Source: Bradyrhizobium ontarionense (GTDB lineage Bacteria > Pseudomonadota > Alphaproteobacteria > Rhizobiales > Xanthobacteraceae). From it: DNA of 64,000 nucleotides. The stretch's first letter is position 1. Each line of letters begins with the position of its first letter. Position numbers and translations under genes: made by a program. The notes below the pieces were generated by a model, which was not told the origin of the DNA, made no database searches, and worked only from the letters and a program-made list of their open reading frames with translations. The stretch spans positions 4,278,001 through 4,342,000 of the forward strand of contig NZ_CP088156.1 of the NCBI RefSeq assembly GCF_021088345.1. Reading direction: 5' to 3'. This document shows, piece after piece, positions 16,158-26,096 of the stretch.

Positions 16158-17204
16158 TTAAGCGTCGTCCTCATTGCCGAACAGGCCGAACTGGCTGGCA
16201 TCGCGGTTCGGCTCGGCCATGCCGAGGTGACGAAAGGCGTGCGAGGTCAGCAGCCGGCCGCGCGGGGTGCGCTGCAGATAGCCGCACTGGATCAGATACG
16301 GCTCGATGATGTCCTCGATCGCGTCGCGCGGCTCCGACAGCGCCGCGGCCATAGTCTCGACGCCGACCGGTCCGCCGCCATAGTTCAGCGCGATGGTCGT
16401 GAGATAACGCCGATCCATCGCATCGAGGCCTGCGGCATCGACCTCCAGCGCGCTTAGCGCATGATCGGCGATGGCGCGGTCGATGGCGGCCGCATCGGCG
16501 GCGGACGCGAAGTCACGCACCCGGCGCAGCAGGCGGCCAGCGATGCGTGGCGTACCGCGGGCGCGGCGCGCGATCTCGTTGGCACCGTCAGCGGTCATGC
16601 CGATCCCGAGCACGCGGGCGCCGCGCGTGACGATGCCCTCCAGCTCCTCGACCGTGTAGAAGTTCAGCCGGATCGGAATGCCGAAACGGTCGCGCAAGGG
16701 ATTGGTCAGCAGGCCCGCGCGCGTGGTGGCGCCGACCAGGGTGAATTTCGACAGATCGATCTTGACCGAGCGCGCCGCCGGGCCCTCGCCGATGATGAGA
16801 TCGAGCTGGAAATCCTCCATCGCCGGATAGAGCACCTCCTCGACGGCTGGGCTCAGACGATGGATCTCGTCGATGAACAGCACGTCGCGCTCTTCGAGGT
16901 TGGTCAGGAGAGCCGCGAGATCGCCGGCCTTGGCGATGACCGGACCCGACGTGGCGCGAAAGCCGACGCCGAGCTCGCGCGCTACGATCTGGGCCAAGGT
17001 GGTCTTACCAAGGCCGGGAGGACCCACGAACAGCACATGGTCGAGCGCCTCGCCGCGCTTGCGCGCCGCCTCGATGAAGATCGAGAGATTGGCGCGCGCC
17101 TGCTGCTGGCCGACGAACTCCGAGAGCTGCTGCGGACGCAGCGCGGTGTCGCCGACATCGTCGGAGCGGCGCTCCGGGCTGACCATGCGCGCGGGCGGCT
17201 TCAT
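16158..17204 (-). CDS. ruvB: Holliday junction branch migration ATPase RuvB
   Basis: 348 residues, standard length. [12 protein letters not shown] start, Walker [10 protein letters not shown] (about 60), Walker [10 protein letters not shown] (about 110), sensor 1 GATTRAGLL with Arg finger region LRDRFG, and C-terminal winged helix ([11 protein letters not shown]). RuvB hexamers pump DNA through Holliday junctions with RuvA. The start overlaps the stop of the deaminase-like gene by 4 bases (ATGA), showing translational coupling within ruvC-ruvA-deaminase-ruvB. Confidence 0.97.
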   Translation of the reverse strand: MKPPARMVSPERRSDDVGDTALRPQQLSEFVGQQQARANLSIFIEAARKRGEALDHVLFVGPPGLGKTTLAQIVARELGVGFRATSGPVIAKAGDLAALLTNLEERDVLFIDEIHRLSPAVEEVLYPAMEDFQLDLIIGEGPAARSVKIDLSKFTLVGATTRAGLLTNPLRDRFGIPIRLNFYTVEELEGIVTRGARVLGIGMTADGANEIARRARGTPRIAGRLLRRVRDFASAADAAAIDRAIADHALSALEVDAAGLDAMDRRYLTTIALNYGGGPVGVETMAAALSEPRDAIEDIIEPYLIQCGYLQRTPRGRLLTSHAFRHLGMAEPNRDASQFGLFGNEDDA

Positions 17205-17620
17205 TCGTTGCCGCGCCGGTATTTGTTCGGCAGCAGCTCGCCGATGGTCACCGCCGCAGGCCCCTTGCCGTTCGACGGCACGATGACGCGCGCCTTCGCA
17301 TCGTAGTCGTGGATCAACTCGCGGCAGGTGCCGCAGGGCGAGACCACCGCAACCTCGCCCGGCTCGCCGGGCTTGGGATGGCGCACCGCCACGATGGTCT
17401 CGATGCCGTGATCACCATGCTCAGTGATGGCCCGGCCGATCGCGATCGCCTCGGCGCAGACGGCGTTGCGGCCGAGATAGGCGTCGATGTTGACACCGGT
17501 GATGATGCGCCCGTCGCGGGTGCGCATGGCCGCGCCGACCTCCTGCCAATCGTTGCGATAGCGGCTCTTCACCGCTGATGCCGCCGCCGCGATCAGCTCC
17601 TTGTCCTTCTTGCTCACCAT
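17201..17620 (-). CDS. Cytidine deaminase-like zinc enzyme, inserted between ruvA and ruvB
   Basis: 139 residues. Zinc and catalytic motifs of the cytidine deaminase family: [11 protein letters not shown] (Cys and proton-shuttle Glu, about 50) and [11 protein letters not shown] (two zinc Cys, about 88-91). The [10 protein letters not shown] segment is the substrate loop. It could deaminate cytidine or a modified nucleoside; blasticidin S deaminases share the plan, so specificity is open. ATG at 17620, 46 bases after the ruvA stop, and the ATGA overlap with ruvB puts it in the ruv operon. Confidence 0.85.
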   Translation of the reverse strand: MVSKKDKELIAAAASAVKSRYRNDWQEVGAAMRTRDGRIITGVNIDAYLGRNAVCAEAIAIGRAITEHGDHGIETIVAVRHPKPGEPGEVAVVSPCGTCRELIHDYDAKARVIVPSNGKGPAAVTIGELLPNKYRRGNE

Positions 17621-17666
17621 GGGGGAAACGGATGTCCTTCTGCTCGCCCGGCCGGACGACGATAAC

Positions 17667-18284
17667 CTATTTGGCCAGCTCTTTGAGGCCGAGGCGGATG
17701 AGTTGCGCAGTTTCGGCCTTGTCGCCGGCGGCGCGCGACGCGGCGGCGATCGCCGCCGCCGCCTGCGGCTGGCCATAGCCGAGATTGATGAGAGCGGAGA
17801 TCGCGTCCGCCACCGGCTGCGGCGCGCGGGACTCCTCGATGGCTCCAGACAGCCGCACCGCGCCGGGATCGACGTTGGCGAAGGCCGGCGCCTTGTCCTT
17901 CAGCTCGGTCACGATGCGCTCGGCGACCTTGGGACCAACGCCCGGCGTGCGTGCCACCGCGGCCTTGTCGCGCAACGCGATCGCATTGGCGAGATCTGCC
18001 GGCGGCAAGGTGCCGAGCACGGCGAGGGCGACCTTGGCGCCGACGCCCTGCACGGTCTGCAAAAGGCGAAACCATTCCCGTTCGACATCCGAGCGAAAAC
18101 CGAACAGCTTGATCTGGTCCTCGCGCACATAAGTCTCGATCGACAATGTGGCGGCTTCACCCGGCGACGGCAAGGCCTGCAGCGTGCGCGCCGAGCAATG
18201 CACCTGGTAGCCGACGCCACCGACGTCGAGGATCACGAAATCCTCGCTGGTGGAGTCGATCAGCCCCTTGAGCTTGCCGATCAT
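17667..18284 (-). CDS. ruvA: Holliday junction branch migration protein RuvA
   Basis: 205 residues. N-terminal OB-fold [33 protein letters not shown]; helix-hairpin-helix domain [14 protein letters not shown] and [18 protein letters not shown]; flexible linker; and C-terminal RuvB-binding domain ([19 protein letters not shown]). RuvA tetramers hold the four-way junction. Its ATG overlaps the ruvC stop by 4 bases. Confidence 0.97.
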   Translation of the reverse strand: MIGKLKGLIDSTSEDFVILDVGGVGYQVHCSARTLQALPSPGEAATLSIETYVREDQIKLFGFRSDVEREWFRLLQTVQGVGAKVALAVLGTLPPADLANAIALRDKAAVARTPGVGPKVAERIVTELKDKAPAFANVDPGAVRLSGAIEESRAPQPVADAISALINLGYGQPQAAAAIAAASRAAGDKAETAQLIRLGLKELAK

Positions 18285-18808
18285 AGCCCGGCCACCTTCA
18301 TGCGCAGCGCGGTGCCCTGGCGGTGATGCGCATGGGTGATGGCGATGGCGAGCGCATCGGCCGCATCGGCCGACGGCGGATCGGCCTTGGGCAGCAGGAT
18401 CTTCAGCATCACCGCGATCTGGCCCTTGTCGGCGTGGCCGGCGCCGACCACGGTCTTCTTGACCTGGTTGGGGGCGTACTCGGCCACCGAAATCCCGAAC
18501 ATCGCCGGCGCCAGCATCGCGATGCCGCGGGCCTGGCCGAGCTTCAGCGTGGCGACGCCATCCTTGTTGACGAAGGTCTGCTCGACGGCCGCCTCCATCG
18601 GCGAAAAGCGGCCGAGCACGGCCGAAAGCCCCTCATGGATCGCCAGCAGGCGGCTCGCCAGCGGAAGATCATCGGGCGGCTCGACCGAGCCGCAGCCGAC
18701 ATAGATCAGCCGGTTGCCCTCGCTCTCGATCACGCCCCAGCCGGTGCGGCGGAGGCCGGGATCGATCCCTATGATGCGGACGGCTGCGCGAATCGGCTGG
18801 GCTTTCAT
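18281..18808 (-). CDS. ruvC: Holliday junction resolvase RuvC
   Basis: 175 residues. RNase H-like resolvase: first catalytic Asp in [15 protein letters not shown] (about 16), Glu in VEQTFVNKD (about 70), and final acidic pair in [16 protein letters not shown]. Cuts Holliday junctions in complex with RuvAB. First gene of the minus-strand ruvC-ruvA-deaminase-ruvB run, 84 bases downstream of yebC, with which it may be co-transcribed. Confidence 0.97.
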   Translation of the reverse strand: MKAQPIRAAVRIIGIDPGLRRTGWGVIESEGNRLIYVGCGSVEPPDDLPLASRLLAIHEGLSAVLGRFSPMEAAVEQTFVNKDGVATLKLGQARGIAMLAPAMFGISVAEYAPNQVKKTVVGAGHADKGQIAVMLKILLPKADPPSADAADALAIAITHAHHRQGTALRMKVAGL

Positions 18809-18892
18809 GGGATAGAGATAGCCTCGCGCCGCCCTCGGGGAAACATAAACGGAACAGCCGTCCCCCGGCGCGGCGACGTGGTTAAGCGTCCG

Positions 18893-19639
18893 TCAACCGC
18901 CCATCTTCGCCATCAACGCGTCGGAAATCTCGAAATTGGCGTAGACGTTCTGGACGTCGTCGTGCTCGTTGAGCAGGTCCATCAGCTTCAACAGCTTCTC
19001 GCCGGTCTCGTCGTCGACCGCGACCGTGTTCTGCGGCTTCCAGGTCAGCGCCGCCTTGCGCGGCTCGCCGAACTTGGCCTCCAGGTTCTTGGCGACCTCG
19101 CGAAAATTCTCCTGCGAGGCGTAGACCTCGTGGCCGCTCTCGCTCGAGAGCACATCGTCGGCACCGGCCTCGATGGCCGCGTCGAGCATGCCGTCATCGG
19201 AGGCGACGGCGTGGTCGTATTCGATGATGCCGAGGCGGTCGAACATGAACGATACCGAGCCGGTCTCGCCGAGATTGCCGCCGGACTTGGTGAAGTAGGA
19301 GCGGATGTCGGAGGCGGCGCGGTTGCGGTTGTCGGTCAGCGCCTCGACGATGACGGCGACGCCGCCCGGGCCGTAGCCCTCGTAGCGGATCTCGTCATAG
19401 TTGTCGCCCTCGCCGCCCAACGCCTTCTTGATGGCGCGCTCGATATTGTCCTTCGGCATGTTCTCGGCGCGGGCCGCGACCACGGCGGCACGCAGGCGCG
19501 GATTCATCGCCGGATCGGGCGTGCCCAGCTTGGCCGACACCGTAATTTCGCGGGCCAGCTTGCCGAACAGCTTGGACTTCATCGCGTCCTGCCGGCCCTT
19601 GCGATGCATGATGTTCTTGAATTGGGAATGGCCGGCCAT
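18893..19639 (-). CDS. yebC: YebC/PmpR family transcriptional regulator or translation factor
   Basis: 248 residues. [19 protein letters not shown] opening, [39 protein letters not shown] and FDRLGIIEY are hallmarks of the YebC family. Members are described as DNA-binding regulators, and more recently as relieving ribosome stalling on proline-rich stretches. It stands upstream of ruvC, the common arrangement in bacteria. The minus frame continues open far upstream over the chemoreceptor genes, but the family start is unambiguous at 19639. Confidence 0.95.
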   Translation of the reverse strand: MAGHSQFKNIMHRKGRQDAMKSKLFGKLAREITVSAKLGTPDPAMNPRLRAAVVAARAENMPKDNIERAIKKALGGEGDNYDEIRYEGYGPGGVAVIVEALTDNRNRAASDIRSYFTKSGGNLGETGSVSFMFDRLGIIEYDHAVASDDGMLDAAIEAGADDVLSSESGHEVYASQENFREVAKNLEAKFGEPRKAALTWKPQNTVAVDDETGEKLLKLMDLLNEHDDVQNVYANFEISDALMAKMGG

Positions 19640-19867
19640 GCGAAGTCTCTTGCAATCGTCTGAGGTCAGTGGGGGAAGCGCGGCCTTATAGGCTGCGGGA
19701 GCGTCAAAATCAAAGATTTGGGGTGGTTTCAAGGGGAGCGCGCATCCTTGGAGTTCCCTCGGGCTGCCCTGCACCATAAGGCAAAAGTTAACCATGGCTT
19801 CACTGTCAGGTGCAAGGATGCCGGGCGATTTGCACCTTTTCAACTCACTCGGACCTGGGTCGCCCCC

Positions 19868-21619
19868 ATGGCGCTTGGCTTCTTTGCAAGACGACATGCA
19901 GCTGCGCCCGCCCCCGCGGTCGAGGCCAAGCCGGTCGCTGCGCCCGAGCCGCCGGCGGCCTCGGACGCCGATTCGGCGAAGGCCATTCTCGACCTGCTGG
20001 AGCTGGAGCTCGGCGGCATGATCCGCCAGCTCGAACGCGCAGCGAACGCAGTGTCCAGCGGCGCCGAGGCAACCGCCGGAACGTTGACGGACATCCGCCA
20101 GCGCGCCGAGGCGCTGAGCGGCCGCAGCAGCGCTGCCCAGAGCGCAGCCGCGACCTTTGCGCACGCGGCGGAGAAGGTGACCCAGTCGGCGCACGGCATT
20201 CGCACCCAGGTTCAGGACGCCGGGCAGCTCGCCGATGCGGCCAGCACCGCCGCCCGGGAGGCCCGTGCCAATGTCGACCGCTTGCGCGAATCGTCGGCGG
20301 CGATTGGCAACGTCGTCAACCTGATCTCCCAGATCGCCCGCCAGACCACCTTGCTCGCGCTCAATTCGACCATCGAGGCGGCGCGGGCCGGTGAGGCAGG
20401 ACGCGGCTTTGCCGTGGTCGCGACCGAGGTCAAGGCGCTGGCCGTGCAGACCCAGAACGCGACCGAGGAGATCACCCGCAAGATCGAGGCGTTGCAGAAG
20501 GATGCCGCAGGTTCGGCCGACGCCGTGCACCGGATCGCCCAGGCGATCGAGGCGATCCGCCCGGTGTTCACCAACGTCAACGGGGCGGTTGCCGAACAGG
20601 ACCAGACCACCGGCGAGATGTCCGGCAATGCGGCCCAGGCGTCGCACTTCATCGCCTCGGTGGTCGACAGCGCAGCCGACATCAGCAGCGCCACCCAGCA
20701 GGCCGAAAGCTATGGCGAGCGGGTCACCAACGCCGGCCGCGCCGTGACGATGCACGCCCAGAAGCTGAAGGCGCGCTGCGCGGTGCTGCTGCGCCAGGGC
20801 GATCGGGCCGCGCGCAGCGGCAACGAGCGCCTGCCCTGCCATCTCAAGCTGGAGATCAAGGCCGGCGGACGCACCACCACGGCGCCGGTCTACGAGATTT
20901 CCGCCGACGGCGTGCTGATCACCGGTGCGGACGCGAGCCGCCTGCCGGTGAACGAGCGCTTCGAGGCCGTGCTGGAGGATGTCGGGCCGTGCCGGCTGCG
21001 CGTCACAGAACAAGTGAAGGCCGGTGCCCTGGCGCGATTCGACGCTCCCAGCGCCGAGCTGCGCGAGAAGATCGAGGACAAGCTCTGGGCGCTCCACGAG
21101 GAGAACAACGAGTTCGTCACCCGCGCGATGGAGGCGGGGACCGAGTTGAACGGGATCTTCGAGAGCGCGGTCGCCCGCGGCCAAATTGCGCTGGAGGACA
21201 TGTTCGACACCGACTACGTCGAGATCCCCGGCACCAACCCGCAGCAGCACCGCAGCCGGATTCTCGACTGGGCCGAGCGCACCCTGCCGCCGTTCCAGGA
21301 GGCCTTCCTGGTCAAGGACGCGCGGATGGCGTTCTGTGTCGCGATCGATCGCAACGGCTACCTGCCGGTGCACAACAAGATCTATTCGCATCCGCAGCGG
21401 CCCGGCGACACAACCTTCAATACCGCCAATAGCCGCAACCGCCGGATCTTCAACGATCCGGCCGGGCTTGCCGCCGGCCGCAACCAGCGCCCCTATCTGA
21501 TCCAGAGCTACGCGCGCGACATGGGCAACGGCAACACCGTCATGATGCGCGAAATCGACGTGCCGATCCGCGTGCGCGGGCGACATTGGGGCGGCTTCCG
21601 CACCGCCTACAAGCTGTGA
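19868..21619 (+). CDS. Soluble methyl-accepting chemotaxis-type receptor with PilZ-like and C-terminal sensor domains
   Basis: 583 residues, no membrane segment. The N-terminus is Ala/Pro-rich; helical coiled coil at about 35-310 carries the MCP signalling tip ([20 protein letters not shown], then [15 protein letters not shown], about 150-190). A PilZ-like segment at about 317-395 follows ([25 protein letters not shown]), partly matching the RxxxR...SxxG pattern. A C-terminal domain at about 445-583 ([50 protein letters not shown]) is shared with the next gene. It probably signals to CheA in the cytoplasm. ATG at 19868 has no strong Shine-Dalgarno. TTAACC motifs upstream (about 19789) recall motility promoters; inference. 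Confidence 0.85.
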   Translation: MALGFFARRHAAAPAPAVEAKPVAAPEPPAASDADSAKAILDLLELELGGMIRQLERAANAVSSGAEATAGTLTDIRQRAEALSGRSSAAQSAAATFAHAAEKVTQSAHGIRTQVQDAGQLADAASTAAREARANVDRLRESSAAIGNVVNLISQIARQTTLLALNSTIEAARAGEAGRGFAVVATEVKALAVQTQNATEEITRKIEALQKDAAGSADAVHRIAQAIEAIRPVFTNVNGAVAEQDQTTGEMSGNAAQASHFIASVVDSAADISSATQQAESYGERVTNAGRAVTMHAQKLKARCAVLLRQGDRAARSGNERLPCHLKLEIKAGGRTTTAPVYEISADGVLITGADASRLPVNERFEAVLEDVGPCRLRVTEQVKAGALARFDAPSAELREKIEDKLWALHEENNEFVTRAMEAGTELNGIFESAVARGQIALEDMFDTDYVEIPGTNPQQHRSRILDWAERTLPPFQEAFLVKDARMAFCVAIDRNGYLPVHNKIYSHPQRPGDTTFNTANSRNRRIFNDPAGLAAGRNQRPYLIQSYARDMGNGNTVMMREIDVPIRVRGRHWGGFRTAYKL

Positions 21620-21676
21620 GCCGAGCAGAGACCTGCCAATAATCCTGTCGAACTTATCAAGTCGGGGAGCCTGGAA

Positions 21677-23107
21677 ATGTCCGTCGCGCAACGCGCCATC
21701 CTGGAAAGTCACGATGCGCGCACCGGTGCCGAACGCCTGATCGACGAGATCGCGGACCGCATCGGCGGGCTCGGCGTCGAGCTCGCCGACGTCGCCGGCA
21801 ACGTCCAGGAGGTTGCCAACCGCGTCAGCTACCAGTCGCAGCGGTTCGGCCATCTGCAGACGACGGCCAAGACGATGGTGGCGGCCAACCGCGACATCGC
21901 CACCGCGTCGCAAGCGGTTCAATCGGCCACATCGGCGGCCGTGGGCGACATCGCCCAGTCGCGCAGCGTGGTGGAAGCGGCGATGCAGCACATCACCGAG
22001 CTGGTCGACTCGGTCGAGCGCATCGAGCAGCGGCTCGGCTCGGTCGGCGATGCGCTGTCGCAGGTCGCCAAGGTCTCGGTCGCGATCGAAGCCATCGCCA
22101 AGCAGACCAATCTGCTCGCGCTGAATGCCACGATCGAGGCCGCGCGCGCCGGCAGCGCCGGGCGCGGCTTCGCTGTGGTGGCGAGCGAGGTGAAGTCGCT
22201 CGCCGAGGCGACACGGCAGGCGACGCAGCAGATCGGCGACACGCTGCGCGGGCTGGATTCGCAGGTGAAGAGCCTGCTCGGCGAGAGCGGCCAGGCGTCG
22301 TCCCGCGCCAAGACCGCGGGCGAAGGTGCCCAGCAGATCGGTGGCATCATCGTCCGCGTCCAGGACGGCTTCACCAGCGTCGGCCAGGAGATCGACGGCG
22401 TGGCGCGGGCCGCCACCTCCAACCTCGCCCATTGCGACACCGTGATCACCGAGCTGGCTGAGCTCGCCAAGGGCGTCGACCAGTCCTCGATCGAGCTGAA
22501 ACAGGCCGACAGCCGCATCGCCAAGCTGCTCGACCATTCCGAGGCGCTGATCGGGCTGATCGCCGAGAGCGGCGTGCAGACGACAGATGCGCCGCTGATC
22601 CGCGCCGTCATCGAAACAGCCCGGCAGATCTCCTCGACCTTCGAGGCCGCCGTCGATCGCGGCGAGATCACGCTCGCCGACCTGATGGACGAGAGCTATC
22701 GCGAGATCCCCGGCACCAATCCCAAGCAGTACATGACGCGCTACGTCGCGTTCACCGACCGCGTCCTGCCTGACATCCAGGACCCGATCCAGGGCAGCGA
22801 TCCGCGCATCGCGTTCTGCGTCGCCTGGGCGCGCGGAGGCTATTTGCCGACGCACAACCCGAACTACCGCAAGCCGCAGGGTCCCGACCCCGTCTGGAAC
22901 AACGCCAATTGCCGCAACCGCCGCCTGTTCGAGGATCGCGCGGTGAAGAAGGTCGCCGCCGCAAGCGACCGGCCGTTCCTGCTGCAGACCTACCGCCGCG
23001 ACATGGGCGGCGGCCAGTTCGTGTTGATGAAGGACCTCTCCGCGCCGATCTTCGTCAAGGGCCGCCATTGGGGCGCGTTCCGGATGGGTTTTCGGCTCAA
23101 CACCTGA
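21677..23107 (+). CDS. Soluble methyl-accepting chemotaxis-type receptor, paralogue of the preceding gene
   Basis: 476 residues, no membrane segment. Coiled-coil signalling domain at about 20-310 with the tip [20 protein letters not shown] and [20 protein letters not shown] (about 135-180). The C-terminal domain at about 335-476 matches that of the upstream gene ([62 protein letters not shown]). It lacks the PilZ-like middle segment. It starts 57 bases after the upstream stop, so one transcript is likely. The repeated ligand-like domain suggests two sensors for related cues. Confidence 0.87.
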   Translation: MSVAQRAILESHDARTGAERLIDEIADRIGGLGVELADVAGNVQEVANRVSYQSQRFGHLQTTAKTMVAANRDIATASQAVQSATSAAVGDIAQSRSVVEAAMQHITELVDSVERIEQRLGSVGDALSQVAKVSVAIEAIAKQTNLLALNATIEAARAGSAGRGFAVVASEVKSLAEATRQATQQIGDTLRGLDSQVKSLLGESGQASSRAKTAGEGAQQIGGIIVRVQDGFTSVGQEIDGVARAATSNLAHCDTVITELAELAKGVDQSSIELKQADSRIAKLLDHSEALIGLIAESGVQTTDAPLIRAVIETARQISSTFEAAVDRGEITLADLMDESYREIPGTNPKQYMTRYVAFTDRVLPDIQDPIQGSDPRIAFCVAWARGGYLPTHNPNYRKPQGPDPVWNNANCRNRRLFEDRAVKKVAAASDRPFLLQTYRRDMGGGQFVLMKDLSAPIFVKGRHWGAFRMGFRLNT

Positions 23108-23116
23108 CGCCGGTTC

Positions 23117-23941
23117 TCACACGCCCCAGAACGACGGCCGGGTCTGCGACAGCCGGCCGCCGATGCGCACCGGCGCGACCTTGGCCGCCAGTCCCGTCCC
23201 ATCATCCGTCTCGACCGCCACCCCGCTCAGCGTGGCCTCGCCCGACGCCGGCTCGAACCGCGCCGACGGGATCCCCGACTGGAAGCGGCGCAGCGGCTCG
23301 TCCTTCTGCATGCCGATGATCGAGTCGTAGTCGCCGGTCATGCCGGCGTCGGTCATGTAGGCGGTGCCGCCGGGCAGGATCTGATGGTCGGCGGTCGGCA
23401 CGTGGGTGTGGGTGCCGACGACGAGGCTGGCGCGACCGTCGCAGAAAAAGCCGAGCCCCTGCTTCTCGCTGGAGGCCTCGCAATGCACGTCGACCACGAT
23501 CGCATCCGCCGCCTCGCGCAAGGGACAGGCGCTGAGCTCGCGCCCCACCGCCGCAAACGGATCGTCGAACGGGGTCATGAACACGCGTCCCAGCACGTTG
23601 ACGACCAGCACGTGGGCGCCATTCTTGGCTTCGACCAGTGCTGCGCCCCGACCGGGCGTGCCCAGGGGATAATTGGCCGGCCGCACCAGCCGCGGCGCGC
23701 GCTCGATGAACACCAAGGCTTCGCGCTGGTCCCAGGAATGGTTGCCGAGCGTGATCGCGTCGGCGCCGGCGTCGATCAGCTCCTGATAGATCGCCTCGGT
23801 GATGCCGAAGCCGCCGGCCGCGTTCTCGCCGTTGACGACGACGAGATCGAGCGCCCAGTCGCGGATCAGGCCTGGAAGGTGGTCTGAGACGGCGCTGCGG
23901 CCGGCGCGGCCAACCACGTCGCCGACGAAGAGAATTCGCAA
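23117..23941 (-). CDS. YmdB-type metallophosphoesterase (TIGR00282 family)
   Basis: 274 residues. MRILFVGDVVGRAGR opening, NGENAAGGFGIT, TLGNHSWDQ, VVDVHCEASSEK and VGTHTHVPTADHQILPGGTA are the metal-binding blocks of this family. Bacillus YmdB hydrolyses 2',3'-cyclic nucleotides and affects biofilm and sporulation switches; the alphaproteobacterial role is not established. ATG at 23941, one base from the stop of the cyclo-ligase gene at 23943, so the two are tightly linked. Convergent with the chemoreceptor gene. Confidence 0.92.
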   Translation of the reverse strand: MRILFVGDVVGRAGRSAVSDHLPGLIRDWALDLVVVNGENAAGGFGITEAIYQELIDAGADAITLGNHSWDQREALVFIERAPRLVRPANYPLGTPGRGAALVEAKNGAHVLVVNVLGRVFMTPFDDPFAAVGRELSACPLREAADAIVVDVHCEASSEKQGLGFFCDGRASLVVGTHTHVPTADHQILPGGTAYMTDAGMTGDYDSIIGMQKDEPLRRFQSGIPSARFEPASGEATLSGVAVETDDGTGLAAKVAPVRIGGRLSQTRPSFWGV

Positions 23942-23942
23942 C

Positions 23943-24530
23943 TTAACTGCTCCGGAAATCCAAGGTCTCGCGTTCGGTTAGCACATAATCGAGCACCGCG
24001 TCGTGCGACAAGGCCGGAACAGCCTTGATCTCCTGGATGGCAAAGCCGAGGCCGACCCCGATGACGTGATGCACCTTCCGCAGGTGCGAAAAGGTGTAGT
24101 CGTAGTAGCCGCCGCCATAGCCGATGCGATGCCCGGCGCGATCGAAGGCAGCGAGCGGGACCAGCATGATGTCGGGCACCAGCTCGGCGGCGGCCGGCGA
24201 CGGCTCGGGGATGCCGAGCGAGCCGAGCGTCAGCCGATCGCCCGGCGACCAGGCCCGGAACGACAGCGAATGGCCGCGCGCCAGGACGACCGGCAGCGCC
24301 AGCCGCGCGCCCCGCCCTGCCAGCTCGCGCATCAATGGCGTCGGATCGAGCTCGCTGCGGATCGGCGCATAGCCCGAGACCACCGCACCGGGCTGCAGAG
24401 TTAACGGCAGGCCGCGCGCCGCGATCGTCTCAGCAGCCGCCTTGCGCTCGTCCTCGCTCAGGAGGTCACGCGCGGCGAGCGCTGCGGTGCGCAGTTGCTG
24501 CTTGGTGTGCTGAGCGGCCTTCATCGGCAT
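23943..24530 (-). CDS. 5-formyltetrahydrofolate cyclo-ligase
   Basis: 195 residues. KQQLRTAALAARDLLSEDER start; VSGYAPIRSELD; ILVPLAAFDRAGHRIGYGGG with the signature GYGGGYYD ATP/Mg loop (about 142). Converts 5-formyl-THF to methenyl-THF with ATP, salvaging folate in the cytoplasm. ATG at 24530 or the second ATG at 24524. In many proteobacteria this gene lies just downstream of the 6S RNA gene, and a 6S-like sequence is found 135 bases upstream here. Confidence 0.95.
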   Translation of the reverse strand: MPMKAAQHTKQQLRTAALAARDLLSEDERKAAAETIAARGLPLTLQPGAVVSGYAPIRSELDPTPLMRELAGRGARLALPVVLARGHSLSFRAWSPGDRLTLGSLGIPEPSPAAAELVPDIMLVPLAAFDRAGHRIGYGGGYYDYTFSHLRKVHHVIGVGLGFAIQEIKAVPALSHDAVLDYVLTERETLDFRSS

Positions 24531-24665
24531 GCGACGTGTCTCCGCTGGAAGCCCGCGGATGGCGGGCGATCGCACGTTCTCAGAAACGCAGCAGATCGGC
24601 AACCGGAGGAGACTTGACGAGACCGGACCGGGGAGACCCGACCAGGGGAGACCCGAGAGAAAAGC

Positions 24666-24826
24666 GCGAAGCCGCAATCGCCGTTGAAACGCTCGATCCC
24701 GGAGTTCCCTACGAAAGTAGGTGGGCACCATATGTCCGGATCCACGGACCCGGCCAGGGACAGTTCCCTTAAGGATCGATAAGGCCCCGGGGATATGTTG
24801 GTTCCGGACGCGCGTCGCAGCCTCGC
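24666..24826 (-). ncRNA. ssrS: Candidate 6S RNA
   Basis: About 161 bases. Closing stem GCGAGGCTGCGA (24826-24815) pairs with TTGCGGCTTCGC (24677-24666), 12 pairs including three G-U. Then comes a large central bubble with a small CTAC-TTTC-GTAG hairpin on the 3' side, and an apical hairpin GTCCG / CGGAC. This is the 6S layout of closing stem, open bubble mimicking a melted promoter, and terminal stem. Position immediately upstream of 5-formyl-THF cyclo-ligase is the conserved location (ssrS-ygfA in E. coli). 6S RNA binds sigma70-RNA polymerase. Ends are set by the stem, not by data. Confidence 0.72.
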
Positions 24827-24833
24827 AACCGCA

Positions 24834-24862
24834 ATGTAACCACGACGGGGTGATTTTGCCAG
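24834..24862 (-). promoter_or_regulatory. Sigma70-type promoter for the 6S RNA candidate
   Basis: On the minus strand CTGGCA (24862-24857), a 17-base spacer and TTACAT (24839-24834). The first base of the 6S closing stem (24826) is 8 bases past the -10, where transcription would start. Both hexamers are imperfect but the spacing is ideal. Confidence 0.5.
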
Positions 24863-25027
24863 CGGGCGCGACGAGATCGAGACGAATTGCAGCTGTCCCG
24901 TGCGATCCGTGAGGCATCGGGCGCCAATGCGGCCCGTCAAGGACGCGTTCGAGCCACGGCTGCCGGTCCATTGTCTCGCGCCGCGTCGTGTGGAGGAAAG
25001 GGCGAGGACGAGGCCTGAGTTCTGGGC

Positions 25028-25115
25028 GAGCACCCAAACCCACATGGTGAGGAGCGCCGCCCCCGGCGCGTTCAGGCGATGCGCTCGCATCGCGTTGAGA
25101 ACCATGAGGCCCGGC
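25028..25115. repeat. Short dispersed palindromic repeat (CATGGTGAGGAG...ACCATGAGG type), copy 1
   Basis: CCCACATGGTGAGGAGCGCC and GAGAACCATGAGGCCCGG frame an inner hairpin GCGATGCG-CTC-GCATCGCG-like. The same frame occurs at 39149-39272 with a different inner hairpin. This kind of repeat is frequent between genes in Bradyrhizobium. The bases from 24863 to 25027 and 25116 to 25227 hold nothing I recognise. Confidence 0.6.
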
Positions 25116-25227
25116 CGGCACGACGCCCGTCTCCGGGACGATATCGAGGGTTGTCGCAATCATCTCTCACATCCCCATGACGGACGCCCATTGGGCCGGA
25201 TGCGGCGACAACACATGCCATCGCCTC

Positions 25228-25621
25228 CTCGCGGCGCCGATCGCGTCCGAGCTGTTCATCTGGATCACCCTCCGCGAGCAGAGGGCACAGGGAAGGCCGG
25301 GCGTCGGCTGACGCCCGTGGCCCGCCTGCGAAAAAAATGCAGGCGGCAGGTACCACAGGTGCAGCCGGATCGCCCGGCCTTCCCTGCGCGACGGCTTTAC
25401 GGCGTACTTCGCGATCTCCCTGGTGCGCCGGGCTTGTTGGCCACCATGCGCGACAACGCGCTTACGCGCGTTGCGCGGGACACCAGCATCGGGGTGTCAG
25501 GACCACGCGACTTGACCGTGCGTGCATCGCCGTTCGTCCGCGCAAGATTTCTCACGCTGCGTCGACACGCGCCCATCGCATCCCACTGCCAACGGTCCGT
25601 GACGGTCGCGAAACGCCCCTC
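25228..25621 (+). repeat. Large dispersed intergenic repeat, copy 2
   Basis: Inverted copy of 2318-2783. The outer stem CAGGGAAGGCCGGGC (25288-25302) / GCCCGGCCTTCCCTG (25372-25386) is perfect over 15 pairs. The inner hairpin CGCCTGC / GCAGGCG (25323-25345) has a GAAAAAAAT loop. Compared on the same strand with copy 1 (CCCGTGC/GCACGGG) two pairs have changed on both sides of the stem. Flanks share GGCAGG-ACCACAGGT and ATCGGG-TG-CAGGACCAC. From 25622 to 25926 no gene is evident; TTTGCCCG-like motifs recur there. Confidence 0.8.
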
Positions 25622-25926
25622 ATGCGGCAGCAGGACGAGCGGAAAGATCGGCCTGATTTGCCCGACGCGGCAAGCCCTGCAGCCTGCGACATCTCAACGC
25701 GACGGGCAGTTTGCGCATGATGGACATGCGCGGATTGCCCGTCGTGCAGTGGGAGGTCGTACAGCGGACGTGATGCGGGACGCCATCATCCGCGTCTAGG
25801 CCGGCCGAAGTTTGCGCCGTGGCACCGCCTTCGTCAGCGAACATCGTGCGCGCCAGAACGCGCACTGCAGGTCGTCGGTCCGCCTCCGCAACGTCACCGG
25901 CGTTGGGTCCGCAACTATCACCACGC

Positions 25927-26006
25927 CGTCATTGCGAGCGCCGCGAAGCAATCCAGAATTTTGCTCAGGAGAGACTCTGGATCGCTTCGCGGCGCTCGCA
26001 ATGACG
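25927..26006. repeat. Palindromic repeat of the CGTCATTGCGAG family, copy 1
   Basis: An almost perfect inverted repeat: CGTCATTGCGAGCGCCGCGA at the left and TCGCGGCGCTCGCAATGACG at the right, with AATCCAGA/TCTGGATC inside. Related copies are at 27855-27941 and 35984-36057. All lie between genes. Confidence 0.85.
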
Positions 26007-26096
26007 GAGGAGACAGGGTGCGCTCGCCTCAACTCTCAGTTCGCAGCACGACGCACCATTCGTCGGTTGGGTCTCATGCCTCGCTCCGCCCTCCGC

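Noticed and set aside
18893..23068. A 1391-codon open frame on the minus strand covering both chemoreceptor genes and ending as YebC
   Set aside because: Only the last 248 codons look like a real protein family (YebC). The upstream part is the complement of plus-strand genes with clear MCP motifs; high GC keeps antisense frames open.
2338..25800. Composite transposon bounded by the two inverted large repeats
   Set aside because: The 23 kb between them includes ruvABC, yebC and other core genes and no transposase, so this is not a mobile unit.
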